Source: Streptomyces asiaticus (lineage in GTDB: Bacteria > Actinomycetota > Actinomycetes > Streptomycetales > Streptomycetaceae). Taken from it: DNA of 64,000 nucleotides. The stretch spans positions 3,100,001-3,164,000 of the forward strand of contig NZ_JAGSHX010000006.1 in the NCBI RefSeq assembly GCF_018138715.1, in the 5' to 3' direction. A model generated the notes under the pieces. It searched no databases, had not been told where the DNA came from, and saw only the letters and a list, made by a program, of their open reading frames with translations. Shown here one piece after another: positions 1-59,756 of the stretch (positions within the stretch are counted from its first letter, which is position 1; every line of letters begins with the position of its first letter). A program made the position numbers and the translations under genes.

Positions 1-11921
<11,921 letters not shown>

Positions 11922-11977
11922 TGGAGTCTCACCCATGCTTCTCGTCACAAACCTTGCGCCCTCGGACCCGTCGATCC
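11922..11977 (-). promoter_or_regulatory. 56-bp gap between genes 4 and 5
   Basis: The short spacer holds only a weak ribosome-binding-like GGGTGAGA (11927-11934) 5 nt before the gene 5 ATG. No hairpin or promoter is evident, so cotranscription with gene 4 is likely. Confidence 0.45.
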
Positions 11978-14900
11978 TCAGATTCCGAGTTCCTTGTCGA
12001 TGAAGGCGAAGACCTCGTCGGGCGTCGCCTCCTGCAACTTCTCCGTCACGGTGCCGCCGTCGCCGTCGGCCGCCTCGGCATCGGCCGTACGGGGCTCCGC
12101 CCACTTCGCCGCGAGGTCCCGCAGCCGGGCCGCGATGTCGTCCCGTGCCTCGCTGTCGGGGTCCAGGACGGACAGCGCGGACTCCAGCGCGTCGAGCTCC
12201 GCGAGCCCGGGCGCCGCGGCCGTACCGCCGTCGCCCACGATCCGGCCGCACAGGAACTCGGCGAGCGCCGCCGGGGTCGGGTAGTCGAAGACCAGCGTGG
12301 CGGGCAGCTTCTGCCCGGTGGCGGCGGTCAGCCGGTTGCGCAGCTCCAGCGCGATGAGCGAGTCGAAGCCCAGCTCCTTGAACGCCCGCCCGGCGCCGAC
12401 CTCGTCGGTCGAGGGGTGGCCGAGCGCGGCGGCCGCGTTCGTGCGCACGACCTCCAGGACCACCACGGACTGCTCGGCCCGGGAGATCCCGGCCAGCCGC
12501 TTGCGCAGCGCGTCCGCCGGGGACCCGTCGGTCGCCGCGCCTGCCTCACCGGCCGGGCCGCCGGTCTCCCGCAACCGCTTGACCTCGGGCAGCTCGCCGA
12601 TGAGCGGGCTGGGGCGTACCGCCGTGTAGCCGTAGGCGAAGCGGTCCCACTGGATGTCGGCGACGGCCACGACCGTGTCCGCGTGGTCCAGGGCCCGCTG
12701 GAGCGCCGTGATCGCGGCGTGCGGGGCCATCGCCGGGACGCCGCCCCGGTCCAGCCGCTCACCGATGGCGCCGTCGGCGGCCAGGCCCGTCTCGCCCCAG
12801 CGGCCCCAGGCCACCGAGGTGGCGGGCAGGCCCGCCGCGCGGCGCCGCTCGGCCAGCGCGTCCAGATAGGCGTTGGCCGCCGCGTAGTTGCCCTGTCCGG
12901 CGTCGCCGAGGGTGCCCGCGATACCGGAGAACAGCACGAACGCGGACAGGTCCAGATCGCGGGTCAGCTCGTCCAGATGGCGCGCCGCGTCGGCCTTGGG
13001 GCCGAGGACGGTGGCGAACCGCTCCGGGGTGAGCGCGTCCAGGACGCCGTCGTCCAGGACGCCCGCGGCGTGCATGACGGCCGTGAGCGGCCGGTCGGCC
13101 GGGATGGCGGCGAGCAGCGTCTCGACGGCCTTGCGGTCGGCCACGTCGCACGCGGCGACCGTGACCTCGGCGCCCAGCTCGGTCAGCTCGTCCCGCAGTT
13201 CGGCGGCGCCCGGCGCCTCCAGGCCGCGGCGGCTGGTGAGCACCAGGTGCTCGGCCCCGTTGCCCGCCAGCCAGCGCGCCACATGGGCGCCCAGCGCGCC
13301 CGTACCGCCGGTGACCAGCGTCGTACCGGACGGCTTCCACGACCGTACGGCGGGAGCGCCGGCCAGCGGGGCGTGGGCGAGCCTGCGGGCGAACACCCCG
13401 GCCGCGCGCACCGCGAGCTGGTCCTCACCGTCGGTCCCGGCGAGCACCCCGGCGAGCCGGGCCAGCGCCCGCTCGTCGGGCGCCCCGGGCAGGTCCACCA
13501 GACCGCCCCAGCGCTCCGGGTACTCCAGTGCGGCGGTCCGGCCGAGCCCCCAGACGAGCGCCTGCTCGGGGGATTCCACCTGGTCCGTCTGGCCGACGGC
13601 GACCGCGCCCCGGGTGGCGCACCACAGCGGCGCGTCCACCCCGGCGTCGCCGAGGGCCTGGATCAGCACGGCGGTGCCGACCAGCCCGGCGCTGACACCG
13701 TCGGTGCCGGGCGCGGTGCCCGCGTCGAAGGCGAGCAGCGACAGCACACCCGAGACGGCTCCGGCGTCGGCCAGTTCCTCGCGCACCAGTCGGGTCAGCG
13801 ACGCGCGGTCCGACTCCACGGCGGTCGGGGTGATCTGCCGCACCTCGGCGCCGCGTTCGGTGAGCATCCGCACCGCGCCGAGCGTCCAGTCGTCGATGGC
13901 GGCGGACTCGGGCACGGCCAGCAGCCAGGTCCCGGACAGCCGCGGGGCCTGTGCCTCGGTCAGCGAGGTCCAGGTCACGCGGTAGCGCCAGCCGTCCACC
14001 GTGGACTGTTCACGGGCCTGCTTGCGCCAGGACGCCAGGGCCGGCAGGACGGCGCCGAGCGAGGACCGCTCGCCGTCGTCCGCGAACGCGAGGGTGTCGG
14101 CCAGCGACTCCAGGTCCTCGCGCTCGACGGCCTCCCAGAAGCGGGCGTCCACGGCATCCGACTGGGCGCCCGACTCATCGGCCGGGGTGTCGGCCGGCTG
14201 CGGCCAGTAGCTCTGGTGCTGGAAGGCGTACGTGGGCAGCTCGACGCGGGCCGCGCCCGTACCGTCGAACACCGCCGCCCAGTCCACGGCCACGCCACGC
14301 GTCCACGCCTCGCCCAGCGAGATGTAGAAGCGGTCCAGACCGCCCTCGTCGCGGCGCAGCGAGCCGATCGCGGCGGCCTCGCGGCCCGCGTCCTCGGCGG
14401 TCTCCTGCACACCCATCGTCAGGACGGGGTGCGCGCTGGACTCGATGAACACACCGAAGCCCTCGTCCAGCAGCCGCCGGATCGCGCCCTCCAGCTCAAC
14501 GGTGCGACGGAGGTTGGTGAACCAGTACTCGGCGTCCAGCTCCGGGCCCTCGATCCACTCCCCCGTGACGGTGGAGAGGAACGGCACCTCGGCGGCCCTG
14601 GGCTCCACCGGCGCCAGCAGCTCCAGGAGTTCCTCGCGGAGCAGCTCGACCTGGGCCGAGTGCGAGGCGTAGTCCACCGGCACCCGGCGCGCCCGCACCT
14701 CATCGGCCTCACACGCGGCGACCAGCTCCCCGAGGGCCTCGGGCTCACCGGAGACAACCACCGACGACGGGCCGTTGACGGCCGCCACCGAGATCCGCTC
14801 CTCGCCCCACGGCGCGATCCGCTCCCGTACGTCCGCCACCGGAAGCGCCACCGACACCATGCCGCCCTTGCCCGCCAGCACCCGGCCGATCGCCTGGCTG

Positions 14901-16859
14901 CGCAGCGCCACCACACGCGCCGCGTCCTTCAGCGACAGAATCCCCGCCACACACGCCGCCGCGATCTCACCCTGCGAGTGGCCGACCACGGCCGACGGCC
15001 GCACACCCAGCGAACGCCACAGCTCCGCGAGCGAAACCATCACGGAGAACAACACCGGCTGAACAACGTCCACCCGCTCCAGTGACGGTGCGCCCTCCGC
15101 CTCGCGCAGCACATCCACCAACGACCAGTCGGTGAACTCTGCGAGCGCGGCGGCACACTCATCAATACGGGCAGCGAACACCGGTGAAGCATCCAACAGC
15201 GCCACGGCCATGCCTACCCATTGTGACCCCTGTCCTGGGAACACGAATGCGGCCTTGCCCCCGATTGAGGCCCCCTGCACCAGGTTCGGCAGGACCTGCC
15301 CCCTAGCGAGGGCGTCCAAACCCCGGACGAAATCGTCCCGATCCGTGCCCACCAGCACCGCGCGCCGGTCGAAGGCGGCGCGGGTGGTGGCCAGCGAGTG
15401 GCCGATGTCCAGCGGGCGCTGGGCGGGGTCGGCGTCGAGGTGGGCCAGCAGCTTGGCGGCCTGGTCGCGCAGCGCCGCCTCGCTCTTGCCGGACACCGTC
15501 CACGGCAGCGCGCCGAGCGGGCGGGTCACCGGCTCGGCCTCGTTGGGCTCCTCGGCGGGCGCCTGCTCGATGATGGCGTGTGCGTTGGTACCGCTGAAGC
15601 CGAACGAGGAGACGGCGGCCCGGCGCGGACGGCCGGTCTCCGGCCACTCCCGCGCCCCGGTCAGCAGCTCGATGTCGCCCGCCGACCAGTCCACATGCGG
15701 GGTGGGCTCGACGATGTGCAGCGACTCCGGCAGCACGCCGTGGCGCAGCGCGAGCACGAGCTTCATCACACCCGCGACACCGGCGGCCGCCTGGGCGTGG
15801 CCGATGTTGGACTTGATGGAGCCGAGCAGCAGGGGCTGCCCGTCGGGGCGCTCCTGACCGTAGGTGGCGAGCAGCGCCTGCGCCTCGATCGGGTCGCCCA
15901 GCGTCGTACCGGTGCCGTGTGCTTCCACGACGTCCACCTCGGCGGGAGACAGTCGGGCGTTGGCGAGGGCCTGCCGGATGACGCGCTGCTGGGACGGGCC
16001 GTTGGGCGCCGTCAGACCGTTGGACGCGCCGTCCTGGTTGATCGCCGAGCCACGCACGACGGCCAGCACCGGGTGGCCGTTTCGACGCGCGTCCGACAGC
16101 CGCTCGACCAGCAGCATGCCCACGCCCTCGGCCGGGCTGAAGCCGTCCGCGTCCGAGGAGAACGCCTTGCTGCGGCCGTCGGAGGACAGTCCGCGCTGGC
16201 GGCTGAACTCGATGAAAGTGCCCGGGGTGGCCATCACGGTCACCCCGCCCGCGAGCGCGATCGAGCACTCGCCCTGGCGCAGCGACTGGACGGCCAGGTG
16301 CAGCGCCACCAGCGACGCCGAGCACGCGGTGTCCACGGTGACCGCCGGGCCCTCCAGGCCGAAGGTGTACGAGAGGCGGCCGGAGACGACGCTCGCGGCG
16401 CTGCCGGTGGCGAGGTGGCCCTCATAGCCCTCGGTGTTGTTGCGCATGACGATGGAGTAGTCGGAGCCGTTGGTGCCGACGAAGACACCGGACGGGCTGC
16501 CGTGCAGCGTGGCCGGGTCGATGCCCGCACGCTCGAACGCCTCCCAGGACGTCTCCAGCAGCAGCCGCTGCTGCGGGTCCATCGCCATGGCCTCACGCGG
16601 CGAGATCCCGAAGAAGGTGGGGTCGAAGTCGGCGGCCCCGGTGAGGAATCCGCCCTCGCGGGTGTAGCTGGTGCCCTGCGCGTCCGGGTCCGGGTTGTAC
16701 AGCGACTCGATGTCCCAGCCGCGGTCGGCCGGGAACTCCGACAGCGCGTCGCCACCGGAGACGAGCAGCTGCCACAGCTCCTCGGGGGTGCGCACCCCGC
16801 CCGGGAAGCGGCAGCTCATGGAGACGATGGCGATCGGCTCGTCGTCGGCGAGCGCCGCC
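11978..16859 (-). other. Module 10 (gene 4): KS-AT-KR(Ser to Gly)-ACP-docking, methylmalonyl
   Basis: KS Cys1765 in DTACSAS. AT Ser2214 in GHSQGE, with YASH (methylmalonyl). [10 protein letters not shown] near 13300, LDD and Tyr2911 are present, but the residue 13 before the Tyr is Gly2898 (codon 12923-12925) instead of Ser. ACP Ser3086. Product at this position: hydroxyl if the KR still works, ketone if not. Confidence 0.92.
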
Positions 16860-19800
16860 GCGGTCGGCAGCGCGGCCACGGCGGCCCGCTGCCCGCCCGC
16901 GATCTCGGTGCGCAGCTGGCGCGCGAGCACGGTCGGGGTGGGGTAGTCGAAGATCAGGGTCGGCGGCAGCTTCAGCCCGCTGGCGGCGCTGAGCCGGTTG
17001 CGCAGTTCGACGGCGGTCAGCGAGTCGAAGCCCAGCTCCTTGAAGGCCCGGCCCGCCTCGACGTCGTCGGCGCCCGCGTAGCCCAGGACGGCCGCGACGG
17101 CGGTGCGCACCAGCTCCAGCACCAGCCGCTCCTGCTCGGCCTCCGGCACCCCGGCGAGCTGCTGCGCGAGAGCGACCGCGCCCGCGCCGTCCGCCTCGGC
17201 GTCCCCGGCCATGTCCTGGATGACGTCCCGCGCCTCGGGCAGGTCGTGCAGCAGCGGACGGGAGCGGCCGGAGGTGAAGGCGAGGACGAAGCGCTTCCAC
17301 TCCATGTCGACGACGGTGAGCACCGACTCGTCGCGTTCCAGCGCGTGCTGGAGCGCGGTGACGGCCGACCGCGGCGCCATCTCGATGACGCCGTGGCGGC
17401 GCATCCGGTCACCGACGCCGCCCTCGGCCATTCCGCCCTCGCCCCACGGGCCCCAGGCCAGCGAGGTGGCGGGCAGGCCCTGGGCGCGCCGGTGCTCGGC
17501 GAAGGCGTCCAGGAAGGCGTTGCCCGGCGCGTAGTTGCCCTGGCCGGGCGCGCCGAAGGTGGCCGCGAAGGAGGAGAACAGCACGAACGCGCTCAGGTCC
17601 AGATCCCGGGTGAGCTCGTGCAGGTGGCGGGTGGCGTCCACCTTGACCTTCAGCACCCGGTCCACCTGCGCCGGGGTCAGACCCTCGATCACCCCGTCGT
17701 CCAGCACGGCGGCGGTGTGGACGACGGCGGTCAGCGGGTGTTCGGCGGGGATGTCCGCGAGCAGCGCCTCGACCTGGACGCGGTCGGCCACATCGCACGC
17801 GGCGATGGTGACCTTGGCACCGAGCTCGGTCAGTTCGGACCGCAGATCCGCCGCGCCCGGGGCGTCCAGGCCACGGCGGCTGGTGAGCACCAGATGCTCG
17901 GCCCCGTTGCCCGCCAGCCAGCGCGCCACGTGGGCGCCCAACGCGCCCGTACCGCCGGTGACCAGCGTCGTACCGGACGGCTTCCAGGCCCGTACGGCGG
18001 GCGTGGCGGCCAGCGGGGCGCGCACCAGACGGCGTACGAGCAGCCCGGTGGCGCGGATCGCGACCTGGTCCTCCTCCTCGGCCCCGGCGAGCACGGTCAC
18101 CAGCCGGGCCAGCGCCCGCTCCTCGGGCGCCCCGGGCAGGTCCACCAGACCGCCCCAGCGCTCGCCGTGCTCCAGCGCGGCCACCCGGCCCAGGCCCCAG
18201 ACCAGCGCCTGCTCGGGGGAGTCCAGCGGGTCCGCGCGGCCCACGGAGACCGCGCCTTGGGTGGCGGACCACAGCGGCGCGCCGATCTCCGCGTCGCCGA
18301 GGGCCTGCACCAGCGCGAGCTGCGCCGCCACTCCGGCCGGGACGGAGGGGTGCCGGGGGTGCGGACGGCCGTCGAGGGCCAGCAGCGACAGCACTCCGGT
18401 GAACGGGATGCCGTCGGTCTCCGCGAGCGCGGCGCGCAGCCGCTCGGTCAGCTCGTCGCGGCCGTCGGCGCCGGTGTCCACGGCGATCCGCGTCACGACG
18501 GCGCCGCGTTCGGCGAGCACACCGGCCACGGCGTCGGTCCAGGCGGTCCCGGTGTCCTCGGCGTCCCCCGTGTCCGGGGCGACGACGAGCCAGGTGCCGG
18601 TCAGCCGCGCGGACTGACTGTCGGCGAGCGGCTTCCAGGTGACGCGGTAGCGCCAGCCGTCCACCGTGGACTGCTCACGGGCCTGCTTGCGCCACGACGC
18701 AAGGGCGGGCAGCAGCGCGCTGACCCGCTCGTCGCCGTCGACGTCAAGCTCGGCCGCGAGCGTCTGCCAGTCCTCGCGCTCGACGGCCTCCCAGAAGCGG
18801 GCCTCGACGGGGTCGGCGACGGCGGCGGCAGCGGCGGGGCTGCCCGCCTCGAGCCAGTAGTGCTGGTGCTGGAAGGCGTACGTGGGCAGTTCGACGCGGG
18901 CCGCGCCCGTACCGTCGAACACCCCGGCCCAGTCCACGGTGACGCCCCGCGTCCACGCTTCGCCGACGGAGGCCCAGAAGCGGTCCAGGCCGCCCTCGTC
19001 GCGGCGCAGCGAGCCGATCGCGGCGGCCTCGCGGCCCGCGTCCTCGGCGGTCTCCTGCACACCCATCGTCAGGACGGGGTGCGCGCTGGACTCGATGAAG
19101 GCTCCGAAGCCCTCATCGAGCAGCCGGCGAACGGCACCCTCAAGCTCAACGGTGCGACGGAGGTTGGTGAACCAGTACTCGGCGTCCAGCTCCGGGCCCT
19201 CGACCCACTCCCCCGTCACGGTGGAGAGGAACGGCACCTCGGCGGCCTTGGGCTCCACCGGCGCCAGCAGCTCCAGGAGTTCCTCGCGGAGGAGTTCGAC
19301 CTGGGCCGAGTGCGAGGCGTAGTCCACCGGCACCCGGCGCGCCCGCACCTCATCGGCCTCGCAGGACGCCAGCAGCTCCTCCAGCGCCTCGGGCTCACCC
19401 GAAACCACCACCGACGACGGGCCGTTGACGGCCGCCACCGAGATCCGCTCCTCGCCCCAGGGGGCGATCCGCTCCCGTACATCCGCCACGGAAAGCGCCA
19501 CCGAGACCATGCCGCCCTTGCCCGCCAGCACCCGGCCAATGGCCTGGCTGCGCAGCGCCACCACACGCGCCGCGTCCTTCAGCGACAGAATCCCCGCCAC
19601 ACACGCCGCCGCGATCTCTCCCTGGGAGTGGCCGACCACGGCCGCCGGGACGACGCCCAGCGAACGCCACAGCTCGGCCAGCGACACCATCACCGCGAAC
19701 AGCACCGGCTGGACCACATCCACCCGGTCCAGCGACGGCGCGCCCTCGGCACCCCGCAACACATCCACCAGCGACCAGTCGGTGAACTCCGCCAGCGCCG

Positions 19801-21616
19801 CCGCACACTCCTCGATCCGCGCGGCGAAGACGGGCGAGGCGTCCATCAGCCCCACCGCCATCCCGGCCCACTGCGACCCCTGCCCGGGGAAGACGAACGC
19901 CGTGCGGCCGCCGACGACGGAGCCCTGTGCGACGCCCGCCGCCATGCCGCCCTCGGCCAGGGCGGTGAGCCCGGCCAGCAGTTCGTCGCGGTCGTGGCCG
20001 CGCACCACGGCGCGGTGGTCGAGCTGGGCCCGGGTGGTGGTCAGCGAGAGGGCCACGTCCACCGGGTTCAGGGACGGGTCGGCCTCGAGGTGGGCCAGCA
20101 GCCGCTCGGCCTGGGCGCGCAGCCCCGCCGCGCTCTTGCCCGACACCGCCCACGGCAGCACGTCCAGCCGCTTCGTCGGGGCCGCCGGTCCCTCGGTGGC
20201 TTCCTCGGTGGCTTCCTCGGCCTCCTCGGCGGGGGCCTGCTCGAGGATGGTGTGGGCGTTGGTGCCACTGAAGCCGAAGGAGGACACGGCGGCGCGGCGC
20301 GGACGGCCGGTCTCCGGCCAGGGGGTGGTGTCGGCGAGCAGCGCCACCGCCCCCGCCGACCAGTCCACATGCGGAGTCGGCTCGTCGATGTGCAGCGTCT
20401 TGGGCAGCACACCATGGCGGATGGCCATGACCATCTTGATGATCCCGGCGACACCGGCGGCGGCCTGGGTGTGTCCGATGTTGGACTTGATGGAGCCGAG
20501 CAGCAGCGGCTGGTCCTCGGTGTGCTCCTGACCGTACGTGGCGAGCAGCGCCTGCGCCTCGATCGGGTCGCCCAGCGTGGTGCCGGTGCCGTGTGCTTCG
20601 ACGGCGTCCACATCGGCGGCGGAGAGGCGGCCGTTGGTGAGCGCCTGGTGGATGACGCGCTGCTGGGACGGGCCGTTGGGGGCGGTGAGGCCGTTGGAGG
20701 CGCCGTCCTGGTTGATGGCCGAGCCTCGGACGATCGCGAGCACCGGGTGGCCGTGTCGACGGGCGTCCGACAGCCGCTCGACCAGCAGCATGCCGACGCC
20801 CTCGCCCCAGCCGGTGCCGTCCGCGGCGGCGGCGAAGGGCTTGCAGCGGCCGTCGGCGGCGAGCCCGCGCTGCCGGCTGAACTCGGTGAACGTGGAGGGC
20901 GTGGCCATCACGGTGACACCGCCCGCGAGCGCGAGCGAGCATTCGCCGTTGCGCAGCGCCTGCACCGCCATGTGCAGGGTGACCAGCGACGACGAGCACG
21001 CCGTGTCGACGGTGACCGCCGGGCCCTCCAGACCGAAGGTGTACGACACCCGGCCGGAGGCGATGGAGCCGGAGCTGCCGGTGCCCAGGAAGCCCTCGAC
21101 GCCCTCGGGCACGGAGTCCAGCCGCGAGGTGTAGTCGTGGTACATCACGCCCGCGAACACACCCGTCCGGTGGCCGCGCAGCCCGGTCGGGTCGATCCCG
21201 GCCCGCTCGAACGCCTCCCAGGACGCCTCCAGCAGCAGCCGCTGCTGCGGGTCCATCGCCATGGCCTCGCGCGGCGAGATCCCGAAGACCGCCGGGTCGA
21301 AGCCGCCCGCGTCGTAGAGGAACCCGCCCTCGTTCACATAGCTGGCGCCCGCCTGGTCGGGGTCGGCGTCGTAGAGCGACTCGACGTCCCAGCCACGGTC
21401 CGTGGGGAAGCCGGAGATCGCGTCCTCGCCGTCCAGGACGAGCCGCCACAGCTCCTCGGGGGTGCGCACGCCGCCCGGGTAGCGGCAGCTCATCGCGACG
21501 ATCGCGATGGGCTCCTGGTGCCGCTCCTCGACCTCGCGGAGCTGTCGGCGGGCCTGACGCAGGTCAGCGGTGGCCCGCTTGAGGTAGTCCCGGAGCTTGT
21601 CCTCGTTACTCACCAT
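11978..21616 (-). CDS. Gene 4: type I PKS, two methylmalonyl KR modules
   Basis: This 3212-residue subunit contains two KS-AT-KR-ACP modules (9 and 10). The N-terminal docking helix ([10 protein letters not shown] type) resembles that of gene 3. The C-terminal docking tail ends [13 protein letters not shown] and resembles the tail of gene 1. Both ATs have GHSQGE and YASH, so methylmalonyl-CoA is expected. The module 9 KR is intact (LDD, FSSFAA, Tyr1362). The module 10 KR has Tyr2911 and LDD but Gly2898 where the catalytic Ser is expected, so its activity is uncertain. Neither module has DH or ER. Predicted output is a hydroxyl at the end of the polyene and two methyl branches. A good ribosome binding site (AAGGAG) lies 8 nt before the ATG. 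Genes 3 and 5 are 65 and 56 bp away, consistent with one operon. Confidence 0.97.
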   Translation of the reverse strand: MVSNEDKLRDYLKRATADLRQARRQLREVEERHQEPIAIVAMSCRYPGGVRTPEELWRLVLDGEDAISGFPTDRGWDVESLYDADPDQAGASYVNEGGFLYDAGGFDPAVFGISPREAMAMDPQQRLLLEASWEAFERAGIDPTGLRGHRTGVFAGVMYHDYTSRLDSVPEGVEGFLGTGSSGSIASGRVSYTFGLEGPAVTVDTACSSSLVTLHMAVQALRNGECSLALAGGVTVMATPSTFTEFSRQRGLAADGRCKPFAAAADGTGWGEGVGMLLVERLSDARRHGHPVLAIVRGSAINQDGASNGLTAPNGPSQQRVIHQALTNGRLSAADVDAVEAHGTGTTLGDPIEAQALLATYGQEHTEDQPLLLGSIKSNIGHTQAAAGVAGIIKMVMAIRHGVLPKTLHIDEPTPHVDWSAGAVALLADTTPWPETGRPRRAAVSSFGFSGTNAHTILEQAPAEEAEEATEEATEGPAAPTKRLDVLPWAVSGKSAAGLRAQAERLLAHLEADPSLNPVDVALSLTTTRAQLDHRAVVRGHDRDELLAGLTALAEGGMAAGVAQGSVVGGRTAFVFPGQGSQWAGMAVGLMDASPVFAARIEECAAALAEFTDWSLVDVLRGAEGAPSLDRVDVVQPVLFAVMVSLAELWRSLGVVPAAVVGHSQGEIAAACVAGILSLKDAARVVALRSQAIGRVLAGKGGMVSVALSVADVRERIAPWGEERISVAAVNGPSSVVVSGEPEALEELLASCEADEVRARRVPVDYASHSAQVELLREELLELLAPVEPKAAEVPFLSTVTGEWVEGPELDAEYWFTNLRRTVELEGAVRRLLDEGFGAFIESSAHPVLTMGVQETAEDAGREAAAIGSLRRDEGGLDRFWASVGEAWTRGVTVDWAGVFDGTGAARVELPTYAFQHQHYWLEAGSPAAAAAVADPVEARFWEAVEREDWQTLAAELDVDGDERVSALLPALASWRKQAREQSTVDGWRYRVTWKPLADSQSARLTGTWLVVAPDTGDAEDTGTAWTDAVAGVLAERGAVVTRIAVDTGADGRDELTERLRAALAETDGIPFTGVLSLLALDGRPHPRHPSVPAGVAAQLALVQALGDAEIGAPLWSATQGAVSVGRADPLDSPEQALVWGLGRVAALEHGERWGGLVDLPGAPEERALARLVTVLAGAEEEDQVAIRATGLLVRRLVRAPLAATPAVRAWKPSGTTLVTGGTGALGAHVARWLAGNGAEHLVLTSRRGLDAPGAADLRSELTELGAKVTIAACDVADRVQVEALLADIPAEHPLTAVVHTAAVLDDGVIEGLTPAQVDRVLKVKVDATRHLHELTRDLDLSAFVLFSSFAATFGAPGQGNYAPGNAFLDAFAEHRRAQGLPATSLAWGPWGEGGMAEGGVGDRMRRHGVIEMAPRSAVTALQHALERDESVLTVVDMEWKRFVLAFTSGRSRPLLHDLPEARDVIQDMAGDAEADGAGAVALAQQLAGVPEAEQERLVLELVRTAVAAVLGYAGADDVEAGRAFKELGFDSLTAVELRNRLSAASGLKLPPTLIFDYPTPTVLARQLRTEIAGGQRAAVAALPTAAALADDEPIAIVSMSCRFPGGVRTPEELWQLLVSGGDALSEFPADRGWDIESLYNPDPDAQGTSYTREGGFLTGAADFDPTFFGISPREAMAMDPQQRLLLETSWEAFERAGIDPATLHGSPSGVFVGTNGSDYSIVMRNNTEGYEGHLATGSAASVVSGRLSYTFGLEGPAVTVDTACSASLVALHLAVQSLRQGECSIALAGGVTVMATPGTFIEFSRQRGLSSDGRSKAFSSDADGFSPAEGVGMLLVERLSDARRNGHPVLAVVRGSAINQDGASNGLTAPNGPSQQRVIRQALANARLSPAEVDVVEAHGTGTTLGDPIEAQALLATYGQERPDGQPLLLGSIKSNIGHAQAAAGVAGVMKLVLALRHGVLPESLHIVEPTPHVDWSAGDIELLTGAREWPETGRPRRAAVSSFGFSGTNAHAIIEQAPAEEPNEAEPVTRPLGALPWTVSGKSEAALRDQAAKLLAHLDADPAQRPLDIGHSLATTRAAFDRRAVLVGTDRDDFVRGLDALARGQVLPNLVQGASIGGKAAFVFPGQGSQWVGMAVALLDASPVFAARIDECAAALAEFTDWSLVDVLREAEGAPSLERVDVVQPVLFSVMVSLAELWRSLGVRPSAVVGHSQGEIAAACVAGILSLKDAARVVALRSQAIGRVLAGKGGMVSVALPVADVRERIAPWGEERISVAAVNGPSSVVVSGEPEALGELVAACEADEVRARRVPVDYASHSAQVELLREELLELLAPVEPRAAEVPFLSTVTGEWIEGPELDAEYWFTNLRRTVELEGAIRRLLDEGFGVFIESSAHPVLTMGVQETAEDAGREAAAIGSLRRDEGGLDRFYISLGEAWTRGVAVDWAAVFDGTGAARVELPTYAFQHQSYWPQPADTPADESGAQSDAVDARFWEAVEREDLESLADTLAFADDGERSSLGAVLPALASWRKQAREQSTVDGWRYRVTWTSLTEAQAPRLSGTWLLAVPESAAIDDWTLGAVRMLTERGAEVRQITPTAVESDRASLTRLVREELADAGAVSGVLSLLAFDAGTAPGTDGVSAGLVGTAVLIQALGDAGVDAPLWCATRGAVAVGQTDQVESPEQALVWGLGRTAALEYPERWGGLVDLPGAPDERALARLAGVLAGTDGEDQLAVRAAGVFARRLAHAPLAGAPAVRSWKPSGTTLVTGGTGALGAHVARWLAGNGAEHLVLTSRRGLEAPGAAELRDELTELGAEVTVAACDVADRKAVETLLAAIPADRPLTAVMHAAGVLDDGVLDALTPERFATVLGPKADAARHLDELTRDLDLSAFVLFSGIAGTLGDAGQGNYAAANAYLDALAERRRAAGLPATSVAWGRWGETGLAADGAIGERLDRGGVPAMAPHAAITALQRALDHADTVVAVADIQWDRFAYGYTAVRPSPLIGELPEVKRLRETGGPAGEAGAATDGSPADALRKRLAGISRAEQSVVVLEVVRTNAAAALGHPSTDEVGAGRAFKELGFDSLIALELRNRLTAATGQKLPATLVFDYPTPAALAEFLCGRIVGDGGTAAAPGLAELDALESALSVLDPDSEARDDIAARLRDLAAKWAEPRTADAEAADGDGGTVTEKLQEATPDEVFAFIDKELGI
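16860..21616 (-). other. Module 9 (gene 4): KS-AT-KR-ACP, methylmalonyl
   Basis: KS Cys207. AT Ser664 in GHSQGE, with YASH near 19315 (methylmalonyl). [10 protein letters not shown] near 17950, LDD, FSSFAA and Tyr1362, so intact and B-type. ACP Ser1532. No DH. It should reduce the carbonyl left by module 8 and so end the polyene with a hydroxyl next to a methyl branch. The KR and downstream linker closely resemble the dead KR of gene 1. Confidence 0.93.
20192..20216 (-). repeat. 12-bp direct repeat in module 9 KS-AT linker
   Basis: Two 12-bp copies (20192-20203 and 20204-20215) encode repeated Glu-Ala-Thr-Glu residues in the acidic linker after the KS. Minor, probably slippage-generated. Confidence 0.5.
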
Positions 21617-21624
21617 TGCGTCGG

Positions 21625-21630
21625 CTCCTT
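21625..21630 (-). promoter_or_regulatory. Ribosome binding site of gene 4
   Basis: AAGGAG on the minus strand, 8 nt before the ATG at 21614-21616. It supports this start and is the clearest ribosome binding site in the window; the starts of genes 2, 3 and 5 have only weak ones. The 65-bp gap to gene 3 (21617-21681) holds nothing else I can identify. Confidence 0.7.
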
Positions 21631-21681
21631 GCGAAGAGGGAGGTGGTGCTCATGAGTTCCATGGGTTCAGAACGCTCCCGT

Positions 21682-43743
<22,062 letters not shown>

Positions 43744-43794
43744 TACGCCGTCCCCGCGGTGCTGAGGTAAGTCGATGAGCTCTTGTGGAGCAGG
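43744..43794 (-). promoter_or_regulatory. 51-bp gap between genes 2 and 3 with weak ribosome binding site
   Basis: The gene 2 TGA and gene 3 ATG are 51 bp apart. GGGGA (43751-43755 on the minus strand) lies 7 nt before the ATG. I see no promoter or terminator, so genes 2 and 3 are probably cotranscribed. Confidence 0.5.
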
Positions 43795-59496
<15,702 letters not shown>

Positions 59497-59631
59497 TTAC
59501 GCAATCCAATTACGGCAGACGGCATCGGAAATGCTCCACAGATCCTCAACGGGAGCCGGTAACCAACAACCAAATCAGTCGACTTCTCGCTGAGAGGCTA
59601 TGTGCGAACTAACCCTCATAACAACCCCTAG

Positions 59632-59677
59632 CTGCCCCCTATGACCCCCTGGAGACCCAAGGTGCGATAGGGGGCAG
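59632..59677. repeat. 11-bp perfect inverted repeat with 24-bp spacer
   Basis: CTGCCCCCTAT (59632-59642) is matched by ATAGGGGGCAG (59667-59677). Two more CCCCT runs nearby (59625-59629 and 59646-59650) put such motifs about 10-11 bp apart, roughly one helical turn. It could be an operator for a cluster regulator, a transcript hairpin in the gene 2 leader, or a U-tract-less terminator for gene 1. The sequence alone does not decide. Confidence 0.5.
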
Positions 59678-59713
59678 TCCGGTATTTCGAAACTCTATTG
59701 AAGGGTAGAGAAA

Positions 59714-59742
59714 ATCCTGGCCGACATCGGATACGACGTCAA
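59714..59742 (-). promoter_or_regulatory. Candidate vegetative-type promoter for gene 2
   Basis: On the minus strand TTGACG (59742-59737) is followed after 17 nt by CAGGAT (59719-59714). This fits the Streptomyces housekeeping consensus (TTGAC, 16-18 nt, TAGRRT) with one mismatch in the -10. It would give a leader of about 210 nt before the gene 2 ATG. Found by eye; no transcript evidence. Confidence 0.3.
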
Positions 59743-59756
59743 TAGCGGAATTCCCG

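Larger units (their letters stand above)
59497..59756 (-). promoter_or_regulatory. 260-bp gap between genes 1 and 2; only sizeable non-coding region
   Basis: This gap is visibly less GC-rich than the flanking genes, has no convincing coding frame, and separates the gene 1 stop from the gene 2 start. The other three gaps are 51-65 bp, so this is the likeliest site for an internal promoter for genes 2-5, or for partial termination after gene 1. It holds a promoter-like pair of hexamers, an 11-bp inverted repeat and closely spaced CCCCT motifs. Confidence 0.55.

Noticed and set aside
59497..59756. A binding site for a PAS-LuxR polyene regulator in the gene 1-2 gap
   Set aside because: I looked for the CTVGGGAWWTCCCBAG-type palindrome and did not see it. 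The inverted repeat present has a different sequence and a 24-bp spacer.
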